Positions 49,877 to 57,946 of a DNA stretch of 64,000 nucleotides are shown in pieces. Made by a program: the position numbers and the translations under genes. Source of the stretch: Legionellaceae bacterium (GTDB lineage: Bacteria; Pseudomonadota; Gammaproteobacteria; Legionellales; Legionellaceae); contig JAFIFT010000005.1 in assembly GCA_020831865.1 (NCBI GenBank), positions 1 through 64,000 of the forward strand, written 5' to 3'. The notes under the pieces are model-generated. The model was not told where the DNA came from. It worked only from the letters and a program-made list of their open reading frames with translations, and ran no database searches. Each line of letters begins with the position of its first letter. Position 1 is the stretch's first letter.

Positions 49877-50616
49877 GCGGTTTCTCCATGCTTTAAGTCA
49901 TAAGACCAGTTAAAGTCGCGGACATATATCAAATGAGGATTTTTCAGAATCGTATCGCTGGATGCATCATTCATCGCATTGTCCTGATAGAGCGTGACCA
50001 TGGCTTTCATCACCACTGGTTTGTCTTTAACCGTGCCATCGTGGTTGCGAATGGTTTCAACCCAATCCACCTGCCAGGTATTTTCAGATTCCTGAAGCAC
50101 AGAGCGGATTTCAATATTGACGATTTCATGAGCGGCTCTTTCAAACGGGTTGGCATGTTGTTTATCGTTATAAAATTCTTGGACTTTTGATAATGCCGCA
50201 TCGTTTTGATTTAAGTAGGAATACACCTGAAACACGGCTTTCTTTTGTAGTTCAATATCGGCACTGACCATGCGGATATTTTCGATAAAATGTGCAGCTG
50301 CGGCGCGATAATCATCAATACTTGCTTCACCTACTTTATCAGCACGAGTCACTGATAAGGTGTTACCGTTCGCGTCCTGTTGGAACACCAAAGGAATAAA
50401 TTTGGACTGGCTGCCAATCGATATCAGCCCACCAACACAAGCAAGGGTAATTAACAGACTACTTAAACCCACAAACTGCCAGATTTGTAAGGACTTCATT
50501 AGACCTGCGGTATGGACATTCCAGGCGCGTTTGGCATTGAGATAAGGGTTATCAGTTAGATGAACCTTTTGCTTATCTGGATTTGTTTTATTAAACCATT
50601 CTTTGAGTTTACTCAT
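49873..50616 (-). CDS. trbF: TrbF/VirB8-like assembly protein
   Basis: 247 residues with a single transmembrane segment (about 48-68) and a periplasmic VirB8-like domain: 'YRAAAAHFIENIRMVSADIELQKKAVFQVYSYLN', 'WQVDWVETIRNHDG'. It nucleates assembly of the secretion complex. It overlaps trbE and trbG by 4 bases each. Confidence 0.92.
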   Translation of the reverse strand: MSKLKEWFNKTNPDKQKVHLTDNPYLNAKRAWNVHTAGLMKSLQIWQFVGLSSLLITLACVGGLISIGSQSKFIPLVFQQDANGNTLSVTRADKVGEASIDDYRAAAAHFIENIRMVSADIELQKKAVFQVYSYLNQNDAALSKVQEFYNDKQHANPFERAAHEIVNIEIRSVLQESENTWQVDWVETIRNHDGTVKDKPVVMKAMVTLYQDNAMNDASSDTILKNPHLIYVRDFNWSYDLKHGETA

Positions 50617-53150
50617 GCTGCTTCTCCATATTGTTTGAAATCAATTCCTTTTTCTTTAAGCCAATAAGATACCCATTGCGCACCGTGTTTCTGCTCAAGC
50701 TGTTTCATGTGTTCAATGGAATCTGGATCAGTGGCACCGACGAAAGCAAGTGCCAGAGGACCTAATGCAAGTTGATACAGGCGTTGACCTTTTTCACTGA
50801 CATAGTAGTAATCCCGTTTAGGTTGAGCTGATGCGATAATGTCAATCTGGCGTGGGTTTAATCCCATGCGCTCGTAGATGCCCCGGGTTTCTGGATCTCT
50901 TGCGTAGAGATTGGGTAAAAAGATTTTGCTGGCGGTTGATTCAACAATGACATCTAAAATGCCAGAACCCGCCGCATGAGATAAATGTTGCGTTGCCATA
51001 AAAACAACACAGTTTTTCTTGGCCATTGAATCGAGCCATTCTGCGATTTTGTTTTTAAAGACAGGATGAGCGAGCATTAGCCAAGCTTCATCCAGCAGGA
51101 CTAAAGTGGGTCTGCCATCAAGTGACGTTTCTATCCGTCGAAACAGATATAGCAAAACAGGCAAAGCAAATTTATCCCCTAAGCCCATCAAGTGCTCAAT
51201 TTCAAAAGTCATGAATGAAGACAGGCCAAGACCATCGCTTTCCGCATCTAGAAGGTGTCCCATTAACCCATCAATAGTGTATTGTTTCAGGGTTTCCCGA
51301 ATCTCTTCATCCTGAATCGTCATGACAAAGTCAGATAAGGTTTTGGAACCGCTTTGATGCATGCTGATAATGGCGTGACCAATTTCATTACGTTGGGCTG
51401 GCGTGGTATTCAAGCCATTAAGCGCAAGAATGGTATCAATCCATTCCATCGCCCAGGCACGGTCTGCTTTGGTTGATAAAAACTGTAAAGGCGCAAAAGC
51501 CAGGCGCGAATCTTTATCAGCAATGGTGTAATGCTCACCACCTGTTGCCTTGCAGGTTGGATACATCGACATGCCTTTATCAAAAGAGTAGATCCGTGCA
51601 TCTTTATAACGACGCCATGATAAGGCGATTAAACCAAGGTGGGTTGATTTACCGGAACGGGTAGGACCAAACATGATGCCATGACCTAAATCTCTGACAT
51701 GAAGGTTTAACCGAAAAGGCGCATTACCATTGGTGACACAATGCATTAATGGAGGGGAACTGGGTGGAAACAATGGACAAGGCGCTTTGTTTTCACCGGT
51801 CCAGATGCTTGAAGTCGGCAGTAAATCAGCAAGATTCATGGTGTTAATTAAAGGACGTCTGATATTTTCAACGCCATGCCCAGGCAGACTGCCCATAAAG
51901 GCATCCATGGTATTAATCGTTTCTGTTCTGGCGGTAAATCCAAGGGCGTTAATGTTTTTCTCTATATAGAGCGCTGCTTTTTCAACTAGAGCGCGATCCT
52001 CATCCATTAACACAACGACCGATGTATAATAGCCTTGCCCAACCATGCCTGAATTCGTTTCGGCAATGGCTGATTGGGCATCATTCACCATGCTCAGTGC
52101 ATCTTCATCGACTACACCTGAGCTGGTATTAAATATCTGGTCGAAAAATCCTCTGACTTTCTGTTTCCACTTCTTCCGAAACTTAGTGAAATGTGCCACA
52201 GCTTCATGGTTATCCATGAATATAAAACGGGAGTTCCAGCGATATTCAACCGGTAGTTGGGTCAACGCTATTAATATGCCCGGATAAGACTCCAGTGGGA
52301 AACCTTCAATTGCCACACATTGAATGAATTTGCGGCCTATCTTTGGCGTGATACCTGAAGCAAGCTCCTGACCACCTATCAGGGCATCAAGGTAAATTGG
52401 GTTTTTAGGCAGATTGACTGGATGATTAAGGCCTGTCACACAATACTGAATATGTCTAAGAAAATTATCCTGAGTAACAATATGACCTTGATCATCAACA
52501 ATCTTTTCAGATTCAAGCCGTTCTAGGTGAAGGGCTGATCCTAATCTTGATTCAAAATTACGACAGGACTGGTTAAATTCTTCAATTAACTGAGCAGTTT
52601 TTGCTTTCTGACTTAATCGCTCGTTATTATCGTCAAACATCAATTCAACGAATCGCTTTTGCGCCTGAACAGGTGGATACCAGGTTAAGGTAATGACGAA
52701 ATAGCCTTCATATAAGGCACCAATTTCTTCAAAAAGCTGCCTTCTTTCTTCATCAATGGCTTTTGAAATATCATCAGGAAAATAAGAATAATCACGTTCA
52801 CTATATCCGGGGGCAGCCCGTCTGACTGCATCAACATGAACCATCCAGCCGCTGCCCATTGCGGACAATGCCTGATTGATTCGAAAAGACGCCATTTCAC
52901 GCGCTTCATCCGTGGTATTGGCATTGTCTTCACCCCGATAAAGCCAGGCTGCCATTAGGGAGCCATTTTTGCCAACTATCACTCCATCAGCAACCACAGA
53001 GGCATAATTTAGTAAATCAACCAATCCTGCTTTTGAGCTCCGATGCTTTTTTAAATGGTATTGCTGACTTTTAAGTCTTGTCTGATAAAACAGAGTGCTT
53101 AAAAAGATAAGCCCTGTTATCGATAGTAAGAAGGTAATTAATACAATCAT
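50613..53150 (-). CDS. trbE: TrbE/VirB4 ATPase
   Basis: 845 residues with one N-terminal transmembrane segment (about 1-23), the VirB4 N-domain, Walker A 'GPTRSGKSTH' near residue 498 and Walker B 'TLVLLDEAWLM'. It powers pilus and channel assembly at the inner membrane. It overlaps trbF and trbD by 4 bases each. Length is normal. Confidence 0.94.
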   Translation of the reverse strand: MIVLITFLLSITGLIFLSTLFYQTRLKSQQYHLKKHRSSKAGLVDLLNYASVVADGVIVGKNGSLMAAWLYRGEDNANTTDEAREMASFRINQALSAMGSGWMVHVDAVRRAAPGYSERDYSYFPDDISKAIDEERRQLFEEIGALYEGYFVITLTWYPPVQAQKRFVELMFDDNNERLSQKAKTAQLIEEFNQSCRNFESRLGSALHLERLESEKIVDDQGHIVTQDNFLRHIQYCVTGLNHPVNLPKNPIYLDALIGGQELASGITPKIGRKFIQCVAIEGFPLESYPGILIALTQLPVEYRWNSRFIFMDNHEAVAHFTKFRKKWKQKVRGFFDQIFNTSSGVVDEDALSMVNDAQSAIAETNSGMVGQGYYTSVVVLMDEDRALVEKAALYIEKNINALGFTARTETINTMDAFMGSLPGHGVENIRRPLINTMNLADLLPTSSIWTGENKAPCPLFPPSSPPLMHCVTNGNAPFRLNLHVRDLGHGIMFGPTRSGKSTHLGLIALSWRRYKDARIYSFDKGMSMYPTCKATGGEHYTIADKDSRLAFAPLQFLSTKADRAWAMEWIDTILALNGLNTTPAQRNEIGHAIISMHQSGSKTLSDFVMTIQDEEIRETLKQYTIDGLMGHLLDAESDGLGLSSFMTFEIEHLMGLGDKFALPVLLYLFRRIETSLDGRPTLVLLDEAWLMLAHPVFKNKIAEWLDSMAKKNCVVFMATQHLSHAAGSGILDVIVESTASKIFLPNLYARDPETRGIYERMGLNPRQIDIIASAQPKRDYYYVSEKGQRLYQLALGPLALAFVGATDPDSIEHMKQLEQKHGAQWVSYWLKEKGIDFKQYGEAA

Positions 53151-53446
53151 TGATAACCTCTTTTGTTATCCCTGAAAGGGGTTGAGCGGGGCGCGTAATA
53201 ATTCTGATAGCATCTTTGTCTCAGATAGATTGGTCTCATATAAGGATCGGCTTTTGCCATTAAGCGCAGTGCTTTCAATGATAAAAACCACATGGCAACA
53301 CCAACAATGGCTGCTAACCAATCCTGAGCCGCAAAAACCAAAATGGCTGACAACAATCCCGAAAACATAACAAGCTCACGATCCCCACCCATAAAAAGGC
53401 CAGGACGGTTTCCACATTGACGAATCGGAATCGTACGAAGGCTCAT
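53147..53446 (-). CDS. trbD: TrbD/VirB3-like membrane protein
   Basis: 99 residues with one long or two short hydrophobic segments (about 28-60) and the start 'RTIPIRQCGNRPGLFMGGDRELVMFSGL', the TrbD/VirB3 pattern. It works with TrbE. Its ends overlap trbC and trbE by 4 bases. Confidence 0.88.
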   Translation of the reverse strand: MSLRTIPIRQCGNRPGLFMGGDRELVMFSGLLSAILVFAAQDWLAAIVGVAMWFLSLKALRLMAKADPYMRPIYLRQRCYQNYYAPRSTPFRDNKRGYQ

Positions 53447-53820
53447 GGCTTAGCCTCCGCATTCACCATTTCAGTCACAGGCTTTGAGATTTCAGCCCCC
53501 TTACCGGTGATGGCGGTCATGGTGTTTTGAGCGGCAACTAAAAATGACAGGACGAGAACGAAGAAGATAAGGGTTCTCATAAAACCATTCATATCCCCAC
53601 CAAAAATCAAAGTAGCGCCAGCAGCAACCAATCCGATGATGGCAGCACTAAAAGCAAAAGGACCCGTAATAGATTTCTGAATTTTCGTCAGCCATGAATC
53701 AAATGGTAGGCCGCCACCGGTTGATGAGGCCAATGCCGGCTGAGTAATAAAAAGTAAAAATAAGACGACTAAACCCATCATCAATATTTTTTTATAATCC
53801 ATCGTATTTATCTGATTCAT
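53443..53820 (-). CDS. trbC: TrbC/VirB2-like pilin
   Basis: 125 residues. A long signal (to about residue 32, ending QPALA) and two hydrophobic segments (about 55-75 and 84-105) define a VirB2-type prepilin. In RP4 TrbC is trimmed and cyclised by TraF; a TraF gene lies in this operon. The C-terminal tail after 'GAEISKP' would be the part removed. It precedes trbD with a 4-base overlap. Confidence 0.87.
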   Translation of the reverse strand: MNQINTMDYKKILMMGLVVLFLLFITQPALASSTGGGLPFDSWLTKIQKSITGPFAFSAAIIGLVAAGATLIFGGDMNGFMRTLIFFVLVLSFLVAAQNTMTAITGKGAEISKPVTEMVNAEAKP

Positions 53821-53831
53821 TCATATTCTCC

Positions 53832-54797
53832 TTAAGAAAATTGTTTAATTTGATATTGGCCGTCTTTAAAGCCATCAACAGATATGATCTCTTCAACTTT
53901 TCGACCATGTGGCGTTCTGGTAATATGAACAACACAATGAACGGCTTCACCAATTAAAGGTTCAATATCCGCAGGGGCTGCCGGGTTTCGGGTTATCAGG
54001 GATTGGAGACGCTGAAGACCTGCAAGACAGTTGTTAGCATGTAACGTTGCTACCCCACCCTCATGTCCTGTATTCCAGGCATCCAACAAATCAAGCGCTT
54101 CACTACCACGGACCTCACCAACCAGGATACGATCAGGCCGCATTCTGAGCGTGGTTTTTAAAAGTTGAGTCATAGAAACATCAAGGGTTGTGTGATATTG
54201 AACACAGTTTTGAGCAGCGCATTGAATCTCGCCGGTATCTTCAATAATGAAAATGCGTTCTTGTGGTGATTGAAAAACCATTTCCTGAATAATGGCATTC
54301 ACCAAAGTGGTTTTACCTGAACCTGTACCGCCAATGACTAAGATATTTTTATGCGTTGCAATCGCATATTTAATATCATTGCATTTCTTTTCAGTCATAA
54401 TGTGCGTCCGAACATAATCATCCAAGGTAAAGACGGTTATGGCTTTTTTACGTATTGCAAAAGTTGGGCTTGAAACAATGGGGGGTAACTGGCCACTAAA
54501 ACGGGAACCATCCAAAGGCAGCTCACCTTCTAATACAGGCATAGAGCGAGTGACTTCTTTCCCATGAAAACCGGCAACCGTTTTGATAATTGATTCAGCA
54601 CGACTATCAGAAACATGACCGATGTATTCCATCTGTTCACCGAGTCGCTCCTGCCAGAGTCTGCCATCAGCATTTCTCATCACTTCAACGGTTTTAGGAT
54701 CGTTTAAAGCATTTTCAATCAAACTCCCCAGATCGCGCTTGAGTTTTAACTTAGCGCGATCTTTTACCGTTAAACTCTGTTCTTCATACTCAAGCAT
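53832..54797 (-). CDS. trbB: TrbB/VirB11 ATPase
   Basis: 321 residues with Walker A 'VIGGTGSGKTTL' (K162), the Asp box 'ERIFIIEDTGEIQC', Walker B 'DRILVGEVRGSEALDLLDAW' and the His box 'GGVATLHANN'. It forms a hexameric traffic ATPase on the cytoplasmic side. It overlaps lvrC by 8 bases, tying regulator and secretion genes together. Confidence 0.93.
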   Translation of the reverse strand: MLEYEEQSLTVKDRAKLKLKRDLGSLIENALNDPKTVEVMRNADGRLWQERLGEQMEYIGHVSDSRAESIIKTVAGFHGKEVTRSMPVLEGELPLDGSRFSGQLPPIVSSPTFAIRKKAITVFTLDDYVRTHIMTEKKCNDIKYAIATHKNILVIGGTGSGKTTLVNAIIQEMVFQSPQERIFIIEDTGEIQCAAQNCVQYHTTLDVSMTQLLKTTLRMRPDRILVGEVRGSEALDLLDAWNTGHEGGVATLHANNCLAGLQRLQSLITRNPAAPADIEPLIGEAVHCVVHITRTPHGRKVEEIISVDGFKDGQYQIKQFS

Positions 54798-55086
54798 AAG
54801 GCTGCTCCTGAGAATGAATCTTGGGCTCAGTTGACCAATGACCTTGCTTAAATTTATTAATTAACCGGTCGACAATGCTTTCTTTCTCAGCGCCTCTGTC
54901 ATAAAACCAATTATCGTTCTGACGCTCGCGGTAGATACGACGTTGAATTTCATCACGGTGAATCGGCAATGAACGTGGTGCATCAAAAGCAAGACGAATT
55001 TCGCCATCACGAAACCCGACAATGGTGCAATACACATCTTCACCAATAACCACTGACTCGCCAATTCTTCTAGTTAATACCAACAT
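54790..55086 (-). CDS. lvrC: CsrA-like translational regulator of the ICE
   Basis: 98 residues. 'MLVLTRRIGESVVIGEDVYCTIVG' followed by 'GEIRLAFDAPRSLPIHRDEI' is the CsrA RNA-binding fold (about 1-50). The C-terminal ~45 residues extend beyond usual CsrA (about 60 residues). CsrA paralogues of this type (CsrT/LvrC) are described in Legionella ICEs. It is coupled to trbB by overlap and lies 3 bases after lvrB. Confidence 0.85.
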   Translation of the reverse strand: MLVLTRRIGESVVIGEDVYCTIVGFRDGEIRLAFDAPRSLPIHRDEIQRRIYRERQNDNWFYDRGAEKESIVDRLINKFKQGHWSTEPKIHSQEQPYA

Positions 55087-55089
55087 GTG

Positions 55090-55419
55090 TTATCTCCTTC
55101 TGTTTAAAATTTCTTTCATTTTGTTAAGATGGTACGCCGCTGTTTCCGGGCTTGATGGGCTACTAGGCTCTTTTTTCTTAACATGCTGACGGTTGACTTC
55201 GTTCTTACAGAGCCCGATGAACTGTGCCATAGTAGGCGGCATTTCAAATTGCTGTTCACAGATTTCAGTTGCTTTAGCAATCACAGCGTCTGAAAATCTT
55301 TGTAAATTCTTAGCCCATTCTTTTTTGGAAAATTCCTGGTAGCGTTCATCTTGCAGGTCTTTATGCCAGAGGCTACGAAATGCCACGGAAAATTTGGTAA
55401 ACATCATCTCAATCACCAT
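55090..55419 (-). CDS. lvrB: LvrB-like protein
   Basis: 109 residues from ATG 55419 (AGGA 5 bases upstream). The longer frame from 55680 overlaps lvrA throughout and lacks a ribosome site. 'KFSVAFRSLWHKDLQDERYQEFSKKEWAKNLQRFSD' and 'EMPPTMAQFIGLCKNE' resemble replication-protein-P-like helicase loaders. The role is unknown; it lies between lvrA and lvrC. Confidence 0.75.
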   Translation of the reverse strand: MVIEMMFTKFSVAFRSLWHKDLQDERYQEFSKKEWAKNLQRFSDAVIAKATEICEQQFEMPPTMAQFIGLCKNEVNRQHVKKKEPSSPSSPETAAYHLNKMKEILNRRR

Positions 55420-55426
55420 ACGATTC

Positions 55427-56287
55427 CTAACTCTTCCTGAATTCGACGACTGTTCCACTTTCTGGGAGTTCTTCGTCTTCATCGGGGATATAAAATCCGC
55501 TGGTTGTTGTTTGTTTGCCAGTAGTTGTCCTACGCTTTGCATTGGGTCTCTCCTTTTTGACTTCAGTATTGATTTCATCTTCCCAGCATTTTTGAGCCAG
55601 CCAGTTCGCAGGAAACTTCCATGCTGGTACCCAATCGCCATGGGCCTTCTTGGCCTGGTAAGCTTTGATTTGAACATCAAGTGCCTGCAGCATGGTCCGA
55701 AGAAGGGTTTGATTGGGGTTAATCAGCTTAAAAGCCTCAAAAGCTTTTTCACGGGATTTCTTTTCTGGATACATCCGCCAAAAATGCTCGAATCCCCTAA
55801 GAAGATATATATAATTATCTTTTATAAGAGGTGTGGCGGCTTTTTGGGGTTCAGCTTTGTCGGCTTTTGAGGTCCAATCGTCTAAAAAACCCGTATCTAA
55901 AGGGTTTGAAACGGGTGGGATTGTGGCGGCTTTCTGTGGCGGGTTTATGGCGGCTTTATTTTGGACAGAAAAACCCCTGGAAGCTAAAAGGCATTTTAAA
56001 ATAAGCTGTTTGCCTTCAGATTGAATTTCAATTATTCCAGCACGAGCTAAACCAGAAACAGCACGACGAACTTGATCACGAGAAAAACTTTGGCTTTTAA
56101 CCCCTTGATGAGGCTCAATATACAGCTGCTCAGATATCGACTGATAACTGATTCGCCGCTTAATACCTGTTATTCCTGTTTTAACATCCATATATGGCCT
56201 TATTCCTCTAAGATAAGTCAGTTGCTGGATATGAGGTAAACCACTCATAACCTCCAGCTCCTCACCATTAATGACAAAATTCATCAT
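55427..56287 (-). CDS. lvrA: LvrA-like DNA-binding protein
   Basis: 286 residues. Residues ~30-105 form a winged helix ('ISYQSISEQLYIEPHQ', 'SFSRDQVRRAVSGLARAGIIEI') and the C-terminal ~120 carry 'HFWRMYPEKKSREKAFEAFK', found in replication initiator and helicase-loader-like proteins. The gene is first in the lvrABC-trb operon and divergent from lvrR. It is likely a regulator or replication factor of the excised ICE. The ATG is preceded by AGG 4 bases upstream. Confidence 0.78.
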   Translation of the reverse strand: MMNFVINGEELEVMSGLPHIQQLTYLRGIRPYMDVKTGITGIKRRISYQSISEQLYIEPHQGVKSQSFSRDQVRRAVSGLARAGIIEIQSEGKQLILKCLLASRGFSVQNKAAINPPQKAATIPPVSNPLDTGFLDDWTSKADKAEPQKAATPLIKDNYIYLLRGFEHFWRMYPEKKSREKAFEAFKLINPNQTLLRTMLQALDVQIKAYQAKKAHGDWVPAWKFPANWLAQKCWEDEINTEVKKERPNAKRRTTTGKQTTTSGFYIPDEDEELPESGTVVEFRKS

Positions 56288-56315
56288 CGTACCTATCCCT
56301 GTAAAAACTCGTTTT

Positions 56316-56407
56316 TATTTTCATATTGTGATATCTTTATATTAATTACATATAAATATCACGAAATGTGAATAATAGATTTCAATATATATCACGCATA
56401 GTGATAT
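56316..56407. promoter_or_regulatory. Three related palindromes between lvrA and lvrR (probable LvrR operators)
   Basis: ATATCAC-GCATA-GTGATAT (56389-56407) is a perfect 7-base inverted repeat with a 5-base spacer. ATATCAC-GAAAT-GTGAATA (56356-56374) is a one-mismatch copy. TATTTTC-ATATT-GTGATAT (56316-56334) is a degenerate third copy. All have the same geometry and lie in the divergent promoter region, as expected for operators of a phage-type repressor. Confidence 0.6.
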
Positions 56408-56440
56408 TGCAATAGATTAAACAGATTTTTTGGAGCAAAT

Positions 56441-57115
56441 TTGGCTGAACTAAACATTAAAAAAGAAATTGGCAAACGTATTCTTGAAGCCAGAAAAGCT
56501 AAGGGCTTAACACTCAAAGCGCTTGGCGAACTTGCTGGGGACTTAAAACAAACGCGTCTAACCAATTGGGAACAAGGTGCACGTTCTCCTGGGCCGGAAG
56601 AAATAAAGCTATTGGCTCAGGCGCTGGACGTATCACCTGCATTTTTAATGTGCTTATCAGATGAGGCGCAAGTAAAGACAAAAAAGAGTCAAACTCATTT
56701 AGTTCCGCTTTTGGAACACCTCCATTATGTGAATGATAAGCCAAATATCGAAACAAACTGCAACCAGAATTTATCTAGTGACAATGTTTTTATTTCTGTG
56801 AGCGCAGCACTCTTCCCTGAGCTAAGCGATAAAGCATTTGCGCTGAAGATGGCGGATGAGAGTATGATTCCAGATATTAAGGTGAATGATATCCTTGTGA
56901 TAGATCCGGCCATATCACCTGAGCCAGGAGATTTTGTTTTAGCTAAGTTAGCGAACAAACCTGAAGCCATTGTTTGTCAGTACAAAAAATTATCTTATAC
57001 ATCCGATGAGTTTGAACTTCTTACATTAAATGAAAATTGGCCAAATATAAAAATGACGGATGCCCATGGAATTGTGATCGTTGGGAAAGTTATACAAAAT
57101 ATTCGTTCATTTTGA
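56441..57115 (+). CDS. lvrR: LvrR-like CI/LexA-type repressor
   Basis: 224 residues from a TTG start (GGAG 5 bases upstream). Residues ~8-70 form an XRE helix-turn-helix ('KRILEARKAKGLTLKALGELAGDLKQTRLTNWEQG'). Residues ~125-200 form an S24 domain: S141 in 'DESMIPD' is present, but the usual catalytic Lys (in a 'K-Q-Y' context) is C179 in 'IVCQYKK'. It diverges from lvrA and probably represses both genes. A hairpin-like AAGGAA ... TTCCTT lies just after the stop. Confidence 0.8.
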   Translation: MAELNIKKEIGKRILEARKAKGLTLKALGELAGDLKQTRLTNWEQGARSPGPEEIKLLAQALDVSPAFLMCLSDEAQVKTKKSQTHLVPLLEHLHYVNDKPNIETNCNQNLSSDNVFISVSAALFPELSDKAFALKMADESMIPDIKVNDILVIDPAISPEPGDFVLAKLANKPEAIVCQYKKLSYTSDEFELLTLNENWPNIKMTDAHGIVIVGKVIQNIRSF

Positions 57116-57228
57116 AAAGGAATATTTTTTCCTTTCAGCTGTGTAAACAGTTACTTGGTTATTTAGCCGAAACTCTGGATTCCATCAAACGATCCAATAC
57201 CTATTTTTATTCTAATTATCCAAAATAT

Positions 57229-57314
57229 TTTGCATCATTGACAATTAAGCAAAATAACTGTTGACTACCTTCATGATTTAGTCCATTATTATTTGCATCA
57301 TTAACAATGAAGCA
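57229..57314 (+). promoter_or_regulatory. Direct repeats and promoter before the second type I locus
   Basis: TTTGCATCATTGACAATTAAG (57229-57249) recurs at 57292-57312 with two changes, 63 bases apart. Between them lie TTGACT (57261-57266), 17 bases and CATTAT (57284-57289), a good sigma-70 promoter. The second repeat overlaps the start of the half-HsdS gene, so a protein binding both repeats could block expression. Confidence 0.5.
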
Positions 57315-57897
57315 GAGAATTCAAATGCAATTGAAGCAAATATCAACTATCAGTGCTGGCCACTCCTTTAGAGGTACGATTGAAGAAGAATCTGGTAGCA
57401 ACATTATCGCAGTTCAAATGAAAAATATTACTAACAACGGAGATATAGACTGGTATGGCTGTGTTCATACCATGGTGAACAGTAAAAAAGAACCTCAATG
57501 GCTGATACCATCCGATATATTGATTGCGGCTCGAGGGAATCAATTTTACTCGGTATTGGTCGATGAAAAAATGCCATCAGAGTTTAAAGCTTTAGCTTCT
57601 CCTTACTTTTATGTAATACGCCTTAGAAACCAAACAATTCTACCCAAATTTCTTGTTTGGCAGCTTAACCAAAAAATTTGCCAGCGATATTTCGAAAAAT
57701 CTACCGAGGGAAGCTTTACTAAAAGTATTCGTCGAAATGTTGTTGAGGAGACGCCAATTATTATCCCGAGTCTGAAAAAACAACGATCAATTTTAGGATT
57801 ACTAGAAGTGTTAAAGAAAGAAAACAAAATTATCGAAAAACTTAAAAAAAGGGGTGAGCAAATTAATTCTTTATTAGCCAATGAGTTAATCCAATAA
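57307..57897 (+). CDS. Single-TRD (half) HsdS-like protein
   Basis: 196 residues (ATG 57325 is an alternative start). One target-recognition domain ('GHSFRGTIEEESGSNIIAVQ', 'PSDILIAARGNQF') and one conserved helix ('IPSLKKQRSILGLLEVLKKENKIIEKL') give half of a normal HsdS. It is homologous to 23679-24257, which also stands first in a type I locus. It lies 49 bases before hsdM. It may form a symmetric specificity dimer or regulate the locus; both ideas are inference. Confidence 0.65.
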   Translation: MKQRIQMQLKQISTISAGHSFRGTIEEESGSNIIAVQMKNITNNGDIDWYGCVHTMVNSKKEPQWLIPSDILIAARGNQFYSVLVDEKMPSEFKALASPYFYVIRLRNQTILPKFLVWQLNQKICQRYFEKSTEGSFTKSIRRNVVEETPIIIPSLKKQRSILGLLEVLKKENKIIEKLKKRGEQINSLLANELIQ

Positions 57898-57946
57898 AAC
57901 CAACAAAACAAACTTATTCAAACAATTTTTTAATGAGGAGTTATAT

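Noticed and set aside
55420-55680. Longer N-terminus of LvrB overlapping lvrA
   Set aside because: An internal ATG at 55419 has a good AGGA site and removes a 250-base overlap with lvrA.
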